A stretch of DNA of 64,000 bases, taken from positions 1-64,000 of the forward strand of contig NZ_QXGH01000022.1 of NCBI RefSeq assembly GCF_003515065.1. Direction: 5' to 3'. A model generated the notes under the pieces. It saw only the letters and a program-made list of their open reading frames with translations. It made no database searches and was not told where the DNA came from. Of this stretch, positions 28,101-36,129 are shown one piece after another. Both the position numbers and the translations under genes were made by a program. Position 1 is the stretch's first letter; each line of letters begins with the position of its first letter. This DNA comes from Nocardioides immobilis (GTDB taxonomy: Bacteria > Actinomycetota > Actinomycetes > Propionibacteriales > Nocardioidaceae).

Positions 28101-28314
28101 AGGCGGACTGGCGGGCCGACGGCACGTGCCAGCCGAGGATCGGGCCGGTCAGGTCGTCGACGTCCGACGGCGCGGTGCGCTGTTCCACCGTGAGGCCGGA
28201 CGGGATCGCGGCCGTTGCCGCGGACGTCGCGGGTGACGACGGCATCGCGACCAGGAGCAGCGCCGCGATCAGCAGGAGTGCGACGGCGAGCGGGGAGCGG
28301 CGGATGCCGGGCAT
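25102..28314 (-). CDS. Secreted alpha-L-rhamnosidase, GH78 (second copy)
   Basis: This 1070-residue secreted GH78 enzyme has the same architecture as its downstream neighbour. It has a signal peptide (about 1-33, hydrophobic VALLLIAALLLVAM), the Bac_rhamnosid N-terminal region and a LamG-like insertion (around 160-290, with TVVFNAQDADNYLMWQFRG). The catalytic domain contains Asp651, Glu656 and Asp663 in DSWTREREPYEAD. The acidic triad spacing is conserved although the surrounding residues differ from the first copy. The promoter region 28333-28379 holds a LacI-type operator identical in form to those beside the rhamnose regulator, so rhamnose-dependent induction is expected. It is the first gene of a two-gene unit. 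Confidence 0.9.
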   Translation of the reverse strand: MPGIRRSPLAVALLLIAALLLVAMPSSPATSAATAAIPSGLTVEQRTAPSDVDDLTGPILGWHVPSARQSAYQVQVATSRAGLVSGNLVWDSRKVASAASTNVPYAGPALTHGEGYEWRVRTWSGDGRVSPWSLPAHFGTAIGDDWGDSRPIWLGAPASLGWSGYTLEATFSITTQNATVVFNAQDADNYLMWQFRGDGVNQLAPHQRVNGTFTQLKAVPLGVSLQRGTDYRIRIEVSGSTVRTYLDETLVDTTEGVRFTSGSIGFRTGGSERSTWDDLTVTGADGAALYGNDFEAPSTDFPCGTVSGGRLAIGTGQNCVYGVGSTDWAFLRGEFATAPGKEVAWATAFATGSSPEPGRQYVYKLWLNGRFVGLGPTRSISTETRYDGFDVTDLVREGGANALGALAWTTRDKRFQAQVVVEYVDGSRQTFGTGEHWTTLPGASVFPSAGSIGTQYFTAPKENLQAAAYPAGFDSPGFDDSSWQPATPKAQYDALVATPTDKVAQRLELPVEVVEKVPGHYFVDYGRTWVGGVSLDLTGTAGQVVDLRFGEELSAPRTVRYAMRTGNTYQDRWTLVDGPQHLETWGMRVFRYLEVIGAPPGLTAADFPALAQVYPFDTSAAVFSSSDDALNQVWQLSRNTVEATNHNLYVDSWTREREPYEADSYLQMMANFFTSSDPTLGNYSIDYLLTRRTWPTEWPMYTILAMHDSFQQTGDVAQLERSYDQLVQKLPSEWVEQETGLIRKDFRSNGCSSQTDCDIVDWPSSERDGYVFRPYNTVINALGYRSFMDMAAIAEALGKDADAASFRVTGDRLRTAINERLWDDAKGAYRDGLNADRTPVDHWAVHASVFASAFGVPDAARAARAADYVGSRGMQCSVYCAAFLIESLYNGDRSDLAYQLLTSTGTRSWLNMINDGAGATGEAWDASLKSNMTYSHPWAASPAYNVPQGMFGIRPTTPGYGAFAVRPQPQAVDWASVTLPTLKGGIGAAFHSVDGRTDVGVSVPGNTVAAVHVPAGETTADVVYVDGRATSAVRERGYLRVDGVPTGCHVLSTAPGGGPKDDDRLTSICH

Positions 28315-28332
28315 TCAGGACTCCTAGGGGTC

Positions 28333-28344
28333 TGAAACGATTCA
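28333..28344 (-). promoter_or_regulatory. LacI-type (RhaR) operator for the GH78 pair
   Basis: TGAAACGATTCA is a near-perfect palindrome with the CG centre typical of LacI-family operators. It matches the sites at 44626-44641 and 44703-44716 around the rhamnose regulator gene. It lies just downstream of the predicted -10 box, where bound repressor would block transcription of the rhamnosidases. Confidence 0.7.
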
Positions 28345-28349
28345 AGCCC

Positions 28350-28379
28350 ACGGTAGGGAGGGAGTGACAGCAGTCACAA
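28350..28379 (-). promoter_or_regulatory. Predicted promoter with GTGA-N6-TCAC palindrome (GH78 pair)
   Basis: On the minus strand TTGTGA (28374-28379) and TACCGT (28350-28355) are 18 bases apart and could be -35 and -10. A GTGAC-N4-GTCAC palindrome at 28364-28377 overlaps the -35. It has the half-site form of CRP/GlxR sites. The rhamnose operon promoter has the same palindrome type. Confidence 0.45.
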
Positions 28380-28421
28380 GCCTTTGACCGGATCCGGCCA
28401 GTCGGAGGCGGTCGGCTCCGG

Positions 28422-28655
28422 TCAGATCAGCCCCGTCCGCACGGCGTGGACGACCGCCTCGATCGAGGACTCCACGCCGAGCTCGTCCGCGATGGCACGC
28501 AACCGGCGCCGTACGGTGCGCTCCGAGACGCCCACCCTGCGGGCGATCGCGTCGGTCGTGTGGCCACGGGACAGCAGCCGCAGGATCTCGACGTCGAGGT
28601 CGCTCGGCCGCCAGCCGGGCTTCCCGCACTGGTTCCTCCGCCGCTGGTCGATCAC
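28422..28655 (-). CDS. Stand-alone LuxR-type HTH protein
   Basis: This 77-residue protein consists almost only of a LuxR/GerE-type helix-turn-helix: DLDVEILRLLSRGHTTDAIARRVGVSERTVRRRLRAIADELG. There is no receiver, ligand or signal domain. It lies one base from the lutC stop codon at the far end of the rhamnose/lactate gene run, so it is co-transcribed with it. Single-HTH proteins of this kind can bind DNA as dimers. A feedback or bookkeeping regulator of the locus is possible, but no target is visible. The ATG start gives a compact protein; the alternative is that it is a remnant of a larger regulator. Confidence 0.65.
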   Translation of the reverse strand: MIDQRRRNQCGKPGWRPSDLDVEILRLLSRGHTTDAIARRVGVSERTVRRRLRAIADELGVESSIEAVVHAVRTGLI

Positions 28656-28656
28656 G

Positions 28657-29265
28657 TCAGCCGGCCTCCCCTACCACGATCACGTGCAGGACCCGCGGGC
28701 CGTGCACGCCCTCGACCCGGTCGAGCTCGATGTCGCTCGTCGCGCTGGGGCCGCTGATCCAGGTGAGCGGCCGGCCCGGGTCGAGCACGGCGAGCGCGTC
28801 GGCGACGTCGGCGACGACCTGGTCGGCCCGGACCACGCACACGTGCCGGTCCGGGACGAGCGTGACCGCCCGCCGTCCCTGGTCGGGCGCGTGGTCGAGC
28901 ACGATGGTGCCGGTCTCGGCGATCGCGACCCGGCAGCAGGTGACGACCGCGTCCATCGCGTCGAGAGCGTCGGCCGACAGGCCGTCGTCAACGATGACAT
29001 CGGCGAGGGCGCTGCGGAGGTCGTCCGGCAGCCCCGGCGGTACGACGACGCGGGCCCCTGCCGGGAGCGCCGCCGCCACCGTCCCGGCGACGTCTCCGGC
29101 CGCGCAGTGCACGACTGTCGCGCGGTAGTCCGCCACCCGCTCGGCGAAGTGCGCGACCAGGTCGGCCACCCGGGTGCCGGGCGGGGCGGTGACCGGCGCC
29201 GGGTCGGGCTCGACGGCGGCCAGCGCGCTGCGCACCCGGCCGAGGATGTCGTCCCGGGCGCTCAT
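28657..29265 (-). CDS. lutC: LUD-domain lactate utilisation protein LutC
   Basis: This 202-residue LUD-domain protein is the third component of the LutABC complex that oxidises L-lactate to pyruvate. Its family signature is the AIAETGTIVLDHAPDQGRRA block followed by VPDRHVCVVRADQVV. The ATG at 29265 overlaps the stop of lutB (ATGA). The frame is open far upstream, but that sequence is shadow reading of lutB. In this locus the lactate substrate would come from rhamnose-derived lactaldehyde. Confidence 0.88.
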   Translation of the reverse strand: MSARDDILGRVRSALAAVEPDPAPVTAPPGTRVADLVAHFAERVADYRATVVHCAAGDVAGTVAAALPAGARVVVPPGLPDDLRSALADVIVDDGLSADALDAMDAVVTCCRVAIAETGTIVLDHAPDQGRRAVTLVPDRHVCVVRADQVVADVADALAVLDPGRPLTWISGPSATSDIELDRVEGVHGPRVLHVIVVGEAG

Positions 29266-30692
29266 GGGTCGAGCCTCCCGTCGGTCCGGCGCCACCAGGC
29301 ACGGAACGACTCCGGCGGCGCCTTCGGCAGGTCGCGGGCCGACGTCCACCTCGACGCACCGAGCCTCCGTCCCACCCCGACGCCCACGCCGGTGAGCCGC
29401 TCGGCCAGCCGCAGCCGGCCGCCGCGGGAGAAGGTCCACGCCGCCGACTTCATCGCGACCGCCTCCGGTTTGGGCACCCGGTCCTCGCGGTGACCGTCCA
29501 CGACCTTCGAGCGCAGGTGCACCAGCACCTCGGGGATGTCGATGAGCACCGGACACGCCTCGAAGCACGCCCCGCACAGCGTCGAGGCGTAGGGCAGGGA
29601 GTCCGTCTGCGGGTCGCCGGTCCCCTTCAGCAGCGGGTTGAGGATCGCACCGATCGGGCCCGGGTAGACCGAGCCGTAGGCATGCCCGCCGACCCGCTCG
29701 TAGACCGGGCAGACGTTGAGGCAGGCGGAGCACCGGATGCAGCGCAGCGCCTGGCGGCCGACGTCGTCGGCGAGGGCGCGCGTCCGGCCGTTGTCGAGGA
29801 GCACGACGTGCACCTCCTGCGGGCCGTCGCCGGGCGTGACGCCGCTCCAGGTGGACGTGTAGGGGTTCATCCGCTCCCCCGTCGACGACCGCGGCAGCAG
29901 CCGCAGCAGCGGATCGAGCTCGGCCCAGCTGGGCACCACCTTCTCGATGCCGACCACGCTCACCAGCACCTCGGGGAGGGTGAGGCACATCCGGCCGTTG
30001 CCCTCCGACTCGACGACGACGAGGGTCCCGGTGTCCGCGACCGCGAAGTTCGCACCCGACACGGCCATCCGGGCGCGGAGGAACTTCTCGCGCAGGTGCG
30101 CCCGCGCCGCAGCCGCGAGGACGGCCGGCTCGTCGGTCAGGTCGGCCGGCGCCGCGCGGCCCACCTCGCCCATCCGGCGGCGGAAGATGTCGCGGATCTC
30201 CGCACGGTTGCGGTGGATCGCCGGCACCAGGATGTGGCTCGGTAGGTCGCCGCCGAGCTGCACGATCAGCTCGGCCAGGTCGGTCTCCCACGCCGCGATC
30301 CCCTCGGCCTGGAGCGCCTCGTTGAGCCCGATCTCCTGGGTGACCATCGACTTGACCTTGACGACCTCGTCGACGCCGTGCCGCTGCGCGACCTCGATCA
30401 CGACCTGGTTGGCCTCGTCGGCGTCGCGCGCCCAGTGGACCGTCGCACCACGGGCGGTGAGCGACTCCTCGAGCTGCACCAGGTGCTCGTCGAGACCCCG
30501 CAGCGCCCGGTCCTTCACGGCTGCGCCGGCCAGCCGCAGCTCCTCCCAGTTCTCGACCTCGTCGACGACCCTCGCCCGTTTCCCACGGATGGTCGCGGTG
30601 GCATGGGCGAGGTTGTGCCGCAGCTGGGTGTCCGCCAGCGCCGCCCGCGCGGCGGTGGGGAAGGGCGGCATGCCGACGAAGGTGTGCGTCAT
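29262..30692 (-). CDS. lutB: Iron-sulfur L-lactate oxidation protein LutB
   Basis: This 476-residue LUD-plus-ferredoxin protein shows a LUD domain at about 60-290 (AVADTGTLVVVESEGNGRMCLTLPE). Two 4Fe-4S clusters then follow, with motifs CIRCSACLNVCP and CGACFEACPV, for electron transfer during L-lactate oxidation. The C-terminal DUF3390-like tail is present. The start ATG at 30692 overlaps the lutA stop (ATGA). It is cytosolic or membrane-associated with LutA and LutC. Gene order lutA-lutB-lutC is that of Bacillus and actinobacteria. Confidence 0.92.
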   Translation of the reverse strand: MTHTFVGMPPFPTAARAALADTQLRHNLAHATATIRGKRARVVDEVENWEELRLAGAAVKDRALRGLDEHLVQLEESLTARGATVHWARDADEANQVVIEVAQRHGVDEVVKVKSMVTQEIGLNEALQAEGIAAWETDLAELIVQLGGDLPSHILVPAIHRNRAEIRDIFRRRMGEVGRAAPADLTDEPAVLAAAARAHLREKFLRARMAVSGANFAVADTGTLVVVESEGNGRMCLTLPEVLVSVVGIEKVVPSWAELDPLLRLLPRSSTGERMNPYTSTWSGVTPGDGPQEVHVVLLDNGRTRALADDVGRQALRCIRCSACLNVCPVYERVGGHAYGSVYPGPIGAILNPLLKGTGDPQTDSLPYASTLCGACFEACPVLIDIPEVLVHLRSKVVDGHREDRVPKPEAVAMKSAAWTFSRGGRLRLAERLTGVGVGVGRRLGASRWTSARDLPKAPPESFRAWWRRTDGRLDP

Positions 30693-31429
30693 CGGGCGTC
30701 GCCCTCGGTCGAGGCGAGGATCTCGGCGAGGTGCATCACCCGCACCCCGGCGCGGCCCCGGGAGAGCAGGCCGCCGATGTGCATCAGGCAGGAGTTGTCG
30801 CCGGCGACGAGCACCTCTGCGCCCGTCTCGCGCACGTGCCGCGCCTTGTCGGACCCCATCGCGATCGACGTGTCCGCGTTCTTCACGGCGAACGTCCCGC
30901 CGAAGCCGCAGCACTCCTCGGCGTGCGGGAGGTCGACCAGTCGCAGTCCGCGCACGTCCTCGAGCAGGCGCCGCGGCCGATCGCCGACGCCCAGCATCCG
31001 GAGCGAGTGGCAGGTGGGGTGGTAGGTCACCCGGTGCGGGAAGTAGGCGCCGACATCGGTCACGCCGAGCACGTCGACGAGGAACTCGGTCAGCTCGTAA
31101 GTGCGCGGCGAGGTGGCCGCGACTGCCCGCTCGAGCCCGGCGTCACCGGACCGCTGCGCGACCAGCCGGTGCTGGTGGCGCACCGACCCCGCGCACGACC
31201 CGGACGGCGTCACGATGGCGTCGTACCCCTCGAAGGCGTCGACGAAGGTCCGCACCACCGGCACCGCCTCGTCGAGGTAGCCGGTGTTGACCATCGGCTG
31301 CGCGCAGCAGGTCTGGGCCTCCGGGAAGTCGACGTCGACGCCGAGCCGTCGCAGGAGCCGTACGACGGCCGCGCCCGTGCCCGGGAACATCGCGTCGTTC
31401 ACGCACGTGACCATCAGGGCGACTCGCAC
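30689..31429 (-). CDS. lutA: Cysteine-rich L-lactate oxidation protein LutA
   Basis: This 246-residue protein has two CCG (cysteine-rich) domains, with motifs TCCAQPMVNTGY and ECCGFGGTFAVKN plus CxxxxxC partners upstream of each. It resembles subunits of glycolate oxidase and heterodisulfide reductase. It is the first gene of lutABC and begins with GTG at 31429, with GGAGAGG about 11 bases upstream. Only 67 bases separate it from the stop of the GH106 gene, with no obvious terminator or operator. I infer it is read as part of the rhamnose operon. Confidence 0.9.
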   Translation of the reverse strand: MRVALMVTCVNDAMFPGTGAAVVRLLRRLGVDVDFPEAQTCCAQPMVNTGYLDEAVPVVRTFVDAFEGYDAIVTPSGSCAGSVRHQHRLVAQRSGDAGLERAVAATSPRTYELTEFLVDVLGVTDVGAYFPHRVTYHPTCHSLRMLGVGDRPRRLLEDVRGLRLVDLPHAEECCGFGGTFAVKNADTSIAMGSDKARHVRETGAEVLVAGDNSCLMHIGGLLSRGRAGVRVMHLAEILASTEGDAR

Positions 31430-31496
31430 GCTGCCGGCCTCTCCTCTCTCGCGGGACCCGACGGGCCCCTCCCGATCATGCCTGTCCTGGGGCCCC

Positions 31497-34400
31497 TCAG
31501 CCGGGCACCACCTTGTCGACGTACGGGACCAGCCGCACCGGGCCGGTCAGTCCGTAGCTCTGCCGGGTCGCGACGCCGTAGACGGACGGGGTCACGACGC
31601 GGAGCCGGTTGAGGAGGGTCGAGGCGACCTCGACCTCGACCTCGTTGCGCCCGGGCAGCAGCCGGTGACCCAGGTCGATGGTCGGGTCGAGCGGGTCGCA
31701 GGGCGGCAGCTGCTCGCCGTTCACCCGCACCACGAAGGTGTCGTTGACCTCGCCGAGCTCCAGCACCGCGCCGTCGTCCTCGGTCCAGTCCGCGCCGAGG
31801 TCGACCACCGTGCGGTAGCGGCCGATGCCCGCGACGTCCTCCAGGCCGGTCACCTTGGACCAGGACTGCAGGGCGGCGAGGTCGACGCGGTGGATGTCCT
31901 TGGTGGTCGCGAGGTTCTTCGGGTCCGCCGGGTCGGCGGGTCGCCAGTCCTCCAGCTCCAGCGTCCAGGTCGTGGGGGTCACCGGCTCCCGCACCCGGTC
32001 GACGCGGGTCCTCGTCGTCCGGCCCCCGGTCCAGGTGACCTGGTGGGTGCCGGCGGTCGTCGTCCGCAGCGCCGGCCGGGTGCCGTGCAGGACGAACTCC
32101 TGACCGGCTCCCTGCAGCATCGTCCGGGTCGGGTCGTCGCCGGGGTCTGCGAGCACCACGATCGTCGACTGCCCCGGCACGAGGTCGACCCGCACCCGCA
32201 CCCGGCTGCCACTGCGTTCGTACGCCGCGACCCGCGTGACCTCACCGCTCCATGCGTCGAGCAGCCACGGCACGGCCCTCGGGCTGGTCGCGGTCAGCCA
32301 CACGTCCTGGGTGACCCGGTTGAGACGCCTGTTCTCGGCGTGGCGGGCGTTGGCGAGGTAGTAGACGTCGATGTCCCCGGAGACCCGCCGTACGTGCATC
32401 AGCGTGGAGTCGGCGTGCTCGACGTCGCGTACGACGCCGAGGGCGGCGAGCGCCGTACCGACCTCTGCCTCGGGGACGGTGCGCGTGGTGCCGAGCGCAG
32501 CCACCTGCTCCATCAGGCTGCGCACCTCGGCGACGTCGGCCGCGTCGTGACGACCCGCGGGCGTGACCGCCGCCCAGCTGCCGATCAGCACGATCGGGAG
32601 CCCCGCCCGACCGAGCGCGAGGATCCGCCGGGCGCCGTCGACGTCCATGGTCACGGCGTTGCTGCGCAAGGAGTCGGGTCCGACGACGAGCGCCTTGTAG
32701 CCCGGCCCGTCCGGGGCCAGCCGCCCGTCGCGCACGACCGCGGCCTCGAACTCGAGCAGGGAGGCGCTCAGGAACGAGTGCGACCAGCCGAGCTTGGTGC
32801 CGTTGTTGGTGATCCACTGCGGCCCGATGCCGGTCGACGCCCACCCCTTGTGGCGCCAGAACGCGACGTCGTACTTCGCAGCCCCGGTCTGCAGCACCAG
32901 CTGGTTGCGGGCGAGGTACGCCGCGATCCCGGGCAGGTGCTGCCACTGCGGGGTGCGCGGCCCCCAGGCCTCGCCGAACCCGATCGCGCCGTTGTAGTAC
33001 GGCGAGAACGCCGCGAAGCCCGGCCAGGTGACGTCCGGCGCCTGGGCGTAGGGGAAGCCGTGGATCATCAGCTGGTTCACCCCGGCGACGAAGATGCTGT
33101 TGATGGTGAACAGCGCCTGGTTCTGCGCGGTCGGGCTGACGCTGTTGGCACCCCAGGTGGTGTTGTAGGCGGCGCCGTTGTAGCAGATCGCCTCGCACGA
33201 GAGGACCTTGCGGCCGGCGAGGTCCCGCCCCGCGGCCATCACCCGGTAGTCGTCGAGGTTCTTGAACCCGAGCGACTCGGTCTCGGGCACGTCGACGATG
33301 CCGGCGTGCTGCATGGTGTCGGTCTCCAGGCCGTAGGGCTGGATCCGGATGCCCATGCCGAGGCCGCGGGCGAAGTCCTGGAGCGGCCGGAGGTGGTGGT
33401 CGAGGTAGAGGTCCGAGAGCACCTGGTTGTAGTCGTCACGGATCTCGTTGGTGCGCAGCGTGTCCGCCGTCGCGGGGTCGGCCGCGGCGAGCACGAACTG
33501 GTACTTCTCGTCCTTCTCGAGCACCACCGGCAGCCACGGGCGCAGGTCGTAGGCGCGGCTGGTCTCGAACTCGTCGAGGAAGTCCGCGGTCCAGATGGTC
33601 GCGTCGGTCTCGATCTCGAGCGAGTCCTCGAAGAGGTTGCCGCCCGCCGACCGCAGCAGCGCCCGCAGCTCGCCGTCGAGCACCCGGCGTTCCCACAGGT
33701 CGATGAGCGCAGCGGCGCCGCGGCTGCTGAAGTGGTCGACGACGTAGGACCGCGGGGACGTGTGCGGACCGGCCTCGGGCTCCTGCCCGGACCCGCGGCG
33801 CCAGGTCGCGAGCAGGACCCAGGTCGCGCCGGAGGGGTCGGCGGGGGCGGTCCAGGTGACGTGCTCGTCGGCGACTGACCCGGTCAGGTCGACGTACGAC
33901 GACGGGTCGAGGATGGTGCTGGTGACGTTGCCGTTGCGGTCGCGGACGTAGCCCGTCACCCGGTGGGCCTGCACGGTGACCAGCTCGGCGCGGGTCACGC
34001 CCGACGCGGCCTCGACCACGGGCTCGGGCAGCGCCGCGTCGTACGTCGCGCCTGCGGCGACCATCGCCTGCCCGTGCACCAGCTCGGTGCAGGCCGCGTC
34101 GTCGTCGGGCGTGATCGTGGAGACGGCGGCCGGCCAGGAAGGACCGACGGTGATGTCGATCCGGACGCCGCGCTGGGCGGCCCGCGTCAGCGCGGCCTTC
34201 ACGCCGGCGACCCACGGCGCGGTGCCCCAGCCGTGCGAAGCGGTGTCGATCTCGATGTTGCGTGCCCGCAGGCTGTGGGTGACGTCGGCGACCTCGAGCA
34301 CGCCGAACCCGGCGTCCGCGACCTGGTCGACCTCGCGGGCGATCTCCGCGGGATCGACCAGGCCATGCGGCCACCACCAGCGGAAGCCGGCGGCGGTCGC

Positions 34401-34586
34401 GGTCCCGGGCTTGCGGAAGGTCTTCGCCAGCTCCTCCGGCAGGCCGCCGCTGAGGACGGCCGCGGCGCGGGCCGGGGGCACGGCGGAGCCGGCCGCACCG
34501 ACCACGGCAGCCGTACCGATGGTCGCGGCAGCTGCTCCGAAGAGCGAGCGTCGGTTGAGGCGGGCGCCGGGCGTGGGTTCGGTCAT
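31497..34586 (-). CDS. Tat-exported alpha-L-rhamnosidase, GH106
   Basis: This 1029-residue protein resembles glycoside hydrolase family 106 rhamnosidases. Recognisable stretches include the start FRWWWPHGLVDPAEIAREVDQVADAGFGVLEV and, later, SCEAICYNGAAYNTTWGANS. The N-terminus carries a twin-arginine signal (NRRSLFGAAAA ... ARA, residues 11-42), so it is exported folded. The C-terminal 150 residues form a beta-sandwich galactose-binding-like domain. The ATG at 34586 has GGAAGG 7 bases upstream. With two GH78 enzymes secreted by Sec, the locus uses two unrelated rhamnosidase folds. It is placed inside the rhamnose catabolic operon between rhaB and lutA. Confidence 0.85.
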   Translation of the reverse strand: MTEPTPGARLNRRSLFGAAAATIGTAAVVGAAGSAVPPARAAAVLSGGLPEELAKTFRKPGTATAAGFRWWWPHGLVDPAEIAREVDQVADAGFGVLEVADVTHSLRARNIEIDTASHGWGTAPWVAGVKAALTRAAQRGVRIDITVGPSWPAAVSTITPDDDAACTELVHGQAMVAAGATYDAALPEPVVEAASGVTRAELVTVQAHRVTGYVRDRNGNVTSTILDPSSYVDLTGSVADEHVTWTAPADPSGATWVLLATWRRGSGQEPEAGPHTSPRSYVVDHFSSRGAAALIDLWERRVLDGELRALLRSAGGNLFEDSLEIETDATIWTADFLDEFETSRAYDLRPWLPVVLEKDEKYQFVLAAADPATADTLRTNEIRDDYNQVLSDLYLDHHLRPLQDFARGLGMGIRIQPYGLETDTMQHAGIVDVPETESLGFKNLDDYRVMAAGRDLAGRKVLSCEAICYNGAAYNTTWGANSVSPTAQNQALFTINSIFVAGVNQLMIHGFPYAQAPDVTWPGFAAFSPYYNGAIGFGEAWGPRTPQWQHLPGIAAYLARNQLVLQTGAAKYDVAFWRHKGWASTGIGPQWITNNGTKLGWSHSFLSASLLEFEAAVVRDGRLAPDGPGYKALVVGPDSLRSNAVTMDVDGARRILALGRAGLPIVLIGSWAAVTPAGRHDAADVAEVRSLMEQVAALGTTRTVPEAEVGTALAALGVVRDVEHADSTLMHVRRVSGDIDVYYLANARHAENRRLNRVTQDVWLTATSPRAVPWLLDAWSGEVTRVAAYERSGSRVRVRVDLVPGQSTIVVLADPGDDPTRTMLQGAGQEFVLHGTRPALRTTTAGTHQVTWTGGRTTRTRVDRVREPVTPTTWTLELEDWRPADPADPKNLATTKDIHRVDLAALQSWSKVTGLEDVAGIGRYRTVVDLGADWTEDDGAVLELGEVNDTFVVRVNGEQLPPCDPLDPTIDLGHRLLPGRNEVEVEVASTLLNRLRVVTPSVYGVATRQSYGLTGPVRLVPYVDKVVPG

Positions 34587-34644
34587 CGTGCGACCTTCCG
34601 GGAGGAGGGGTGGGGGGAGGAAGGGAGAGATGGGTACGGCGGGC

Positions 34645-36120
34645 TCAGCGGATGCGTGCCTCCGCGGCCGCCCAGTCGAGCCCCTCGCGGGGCTGGTAGC
34701 GGCGGACGTCGTAGGACCGGCGGACGAGGTCGCGCATCGCCGCCAGGTCGGGCAGGTCGGCGCCCAGGCTGCGGCCCTGGACGAGCACGTTGCCGAGCGC
34801 GGCCGCCTCGACCGGGCCGGCCACGACCGGCAGTCCGCAGGCGTCGGCGGTGAGCTGGCAGAGCACCTCGTTCTGCGAGCCGCCGCCGACGACGTGCAGG
34901 ACCTCGGGCGAGACACCGGCCAGCTCGGTCGCGGTCCGCAGGTGCCGCCGGTAGGCGACGGCGAGGCTGTCGACGATGCAGCGGGCGATGGCGACCGGTG
35001 AGTGCGGGACCTGTTCCCCGGCCTCGGCGGCGAGCGCCGCCACTCGTTCGGGCATCGGGTCGGCCGCGGTGCTGGGCGCGAGCAGGCGCGGGTCGTTGAT
35101 GTCGACGATGCTCCGCAACGGAGGGAAGTCGGCCGCGGCCTCGATGAGCGACCGGAGCTCGACGTCCTGGTAGCGCCGCTCCGACCACGAGCGCAGCGAC
35201 TCGGAGAGCACCCAGAGCCCGGTGACGTTCTTGAGGAACCGGACGGTGCCGTCGACCCCGGCTTCGTTGGTGAAGTCCGCGAGCCGCGCGGCCTCGGACA
35301 GCACCGGCGCGTCCAGCTCCAGGCCGACCAACGACCAGGTGCCGGAGGAGAGGTAGCCGAAGTTGCGCCCCTCGGCAGGCACACCCACGACGGCCGAGGC
35401 CGTGTCGTGGGAGCCGACCGCGACGACCGGCACGTCGGCCGCGGCGCCCAGGTCGCGCGCGACCTCGGGCAGCAGCGGCCCGAGGACCGAGCCGGGGTCC
35501 CGCAGCGGCGGGAGGATCCCCCACGGGATCCCGAGCCGCCGGCACAGGTCGGTCGCCCACTCGCCGGTGCGGACGTCGTACAGCTGGGTCGTGGAAGCGT
35601 TGGTCCGCTCCGCGCCGGCGGCCCCGGTCAGCCAGTAGCCGAGCAGGTCGGGCAGGAGGAGCATCGCCTCCGCCGCCTCGAGGGCGGCCGAGCCGCGCGC
35701 GGCGACGAGCTGGTAGAGCGTGTTGAACGGCAGCTGCTGGATCCCGGTCGTGGCGTAGAGCTCGGCCGCACCCACCTCGGCGACGACCTTCTCGGCGACC
35801 CCGTCGGTGCGGGCGTCCCGGTGGGAGTACGGCGAGCCGAGCAGCGCGCCGTCCCGGTCCACCAGGCCGTAGTCGATCGCCCATGAGTCGATCCCGACCC
35901 CGTGCAGGGGCCCGGTCCGGGCGACCTCGCGGATGCCGGCGAGCGTCTCGCGGTAGATGCCGAGGACGTCCCAGAACAGCGAGCCGCCTGCGCGCACCGC
36001 CCCGTTGGGGAAGCGGTGCAGCTCGTTGATCTCCACCCGGTCGCGGGTGATCCGGCCGGACATGACCCGGCCGGACGTCGCCCCGAGGTCGACCGCGGCA
36101 ACCCGCACCGTCTCACTCAT
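34645..36120 (-). CDS. rhaB: Rhamnulokinase
   Basis: This 491-residue FGGY-family sugar kinase phosphorylates L-rhamnulose to L-rhamnulose 1-phosphate. The N-terminal phosphate loop VDLGATSGRVMSG, the HDTASAVVG block and GYLSSGTWSLVG are all present, and the C-terminal adenosine motif VVGGGSQNEVLCQLTAD is intact. The length is typical for RhaB. It lies 9 bases downstream of the bifunctional aldolase gene, and the GH106 gene follows after 58 bases. Confidence 0.93.
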   Translation of the reverse strand: MSETVRVAAVDLGATSGRVMSGRITRDRVEINELHRFPNGAVRAGGSLFWDVLGIYRETLAGIREVARTGPLHGVGIDSWAIDYGLVDRDGALLGSPYSHRDARTDGVAEKVVAEVGAAELYATTGIQQLPFNTLYQLVAARGSAALEAAEAMLLLPDLLGYWLTGAAGAERTNASTTQLYDVRTGEWATDLCRRLGIPWGILPPLRDPGSVLGPLLPEVARDLGAAADVPVVAVGSHDTASAVVGVPAEGRNFGYLSSGTWSLVGLELDAPVLSEAARLADFTNEAGVDGTVRFLKNVTGLWVLSESLRSWSERRYQDVELRSLIEAAADFPPLRSIVDINDPRLLAPSTAADPMPERVAALAAEAGEQVPHSPVAIARCIVDSLAVAYRRHLRTATELAGVSPEVLHVVGGGSQNEVLCQLTADACGLPVVAGPVEAAALGNVLVQGRSLGADLPDLAAMRDLVRRSYDVRRYQPREGLDWAAAEARIR

Positions 36121-36129
36121 GGCCGCGGG

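Noticed and set aside
28657..30291. LutC as a longer fusion protein starting far upstream
   Set aside because: The upstream part of the frame is shadow reading of lutB. The ATG at 29265 with a 4-base overlap gives normal LutC length.
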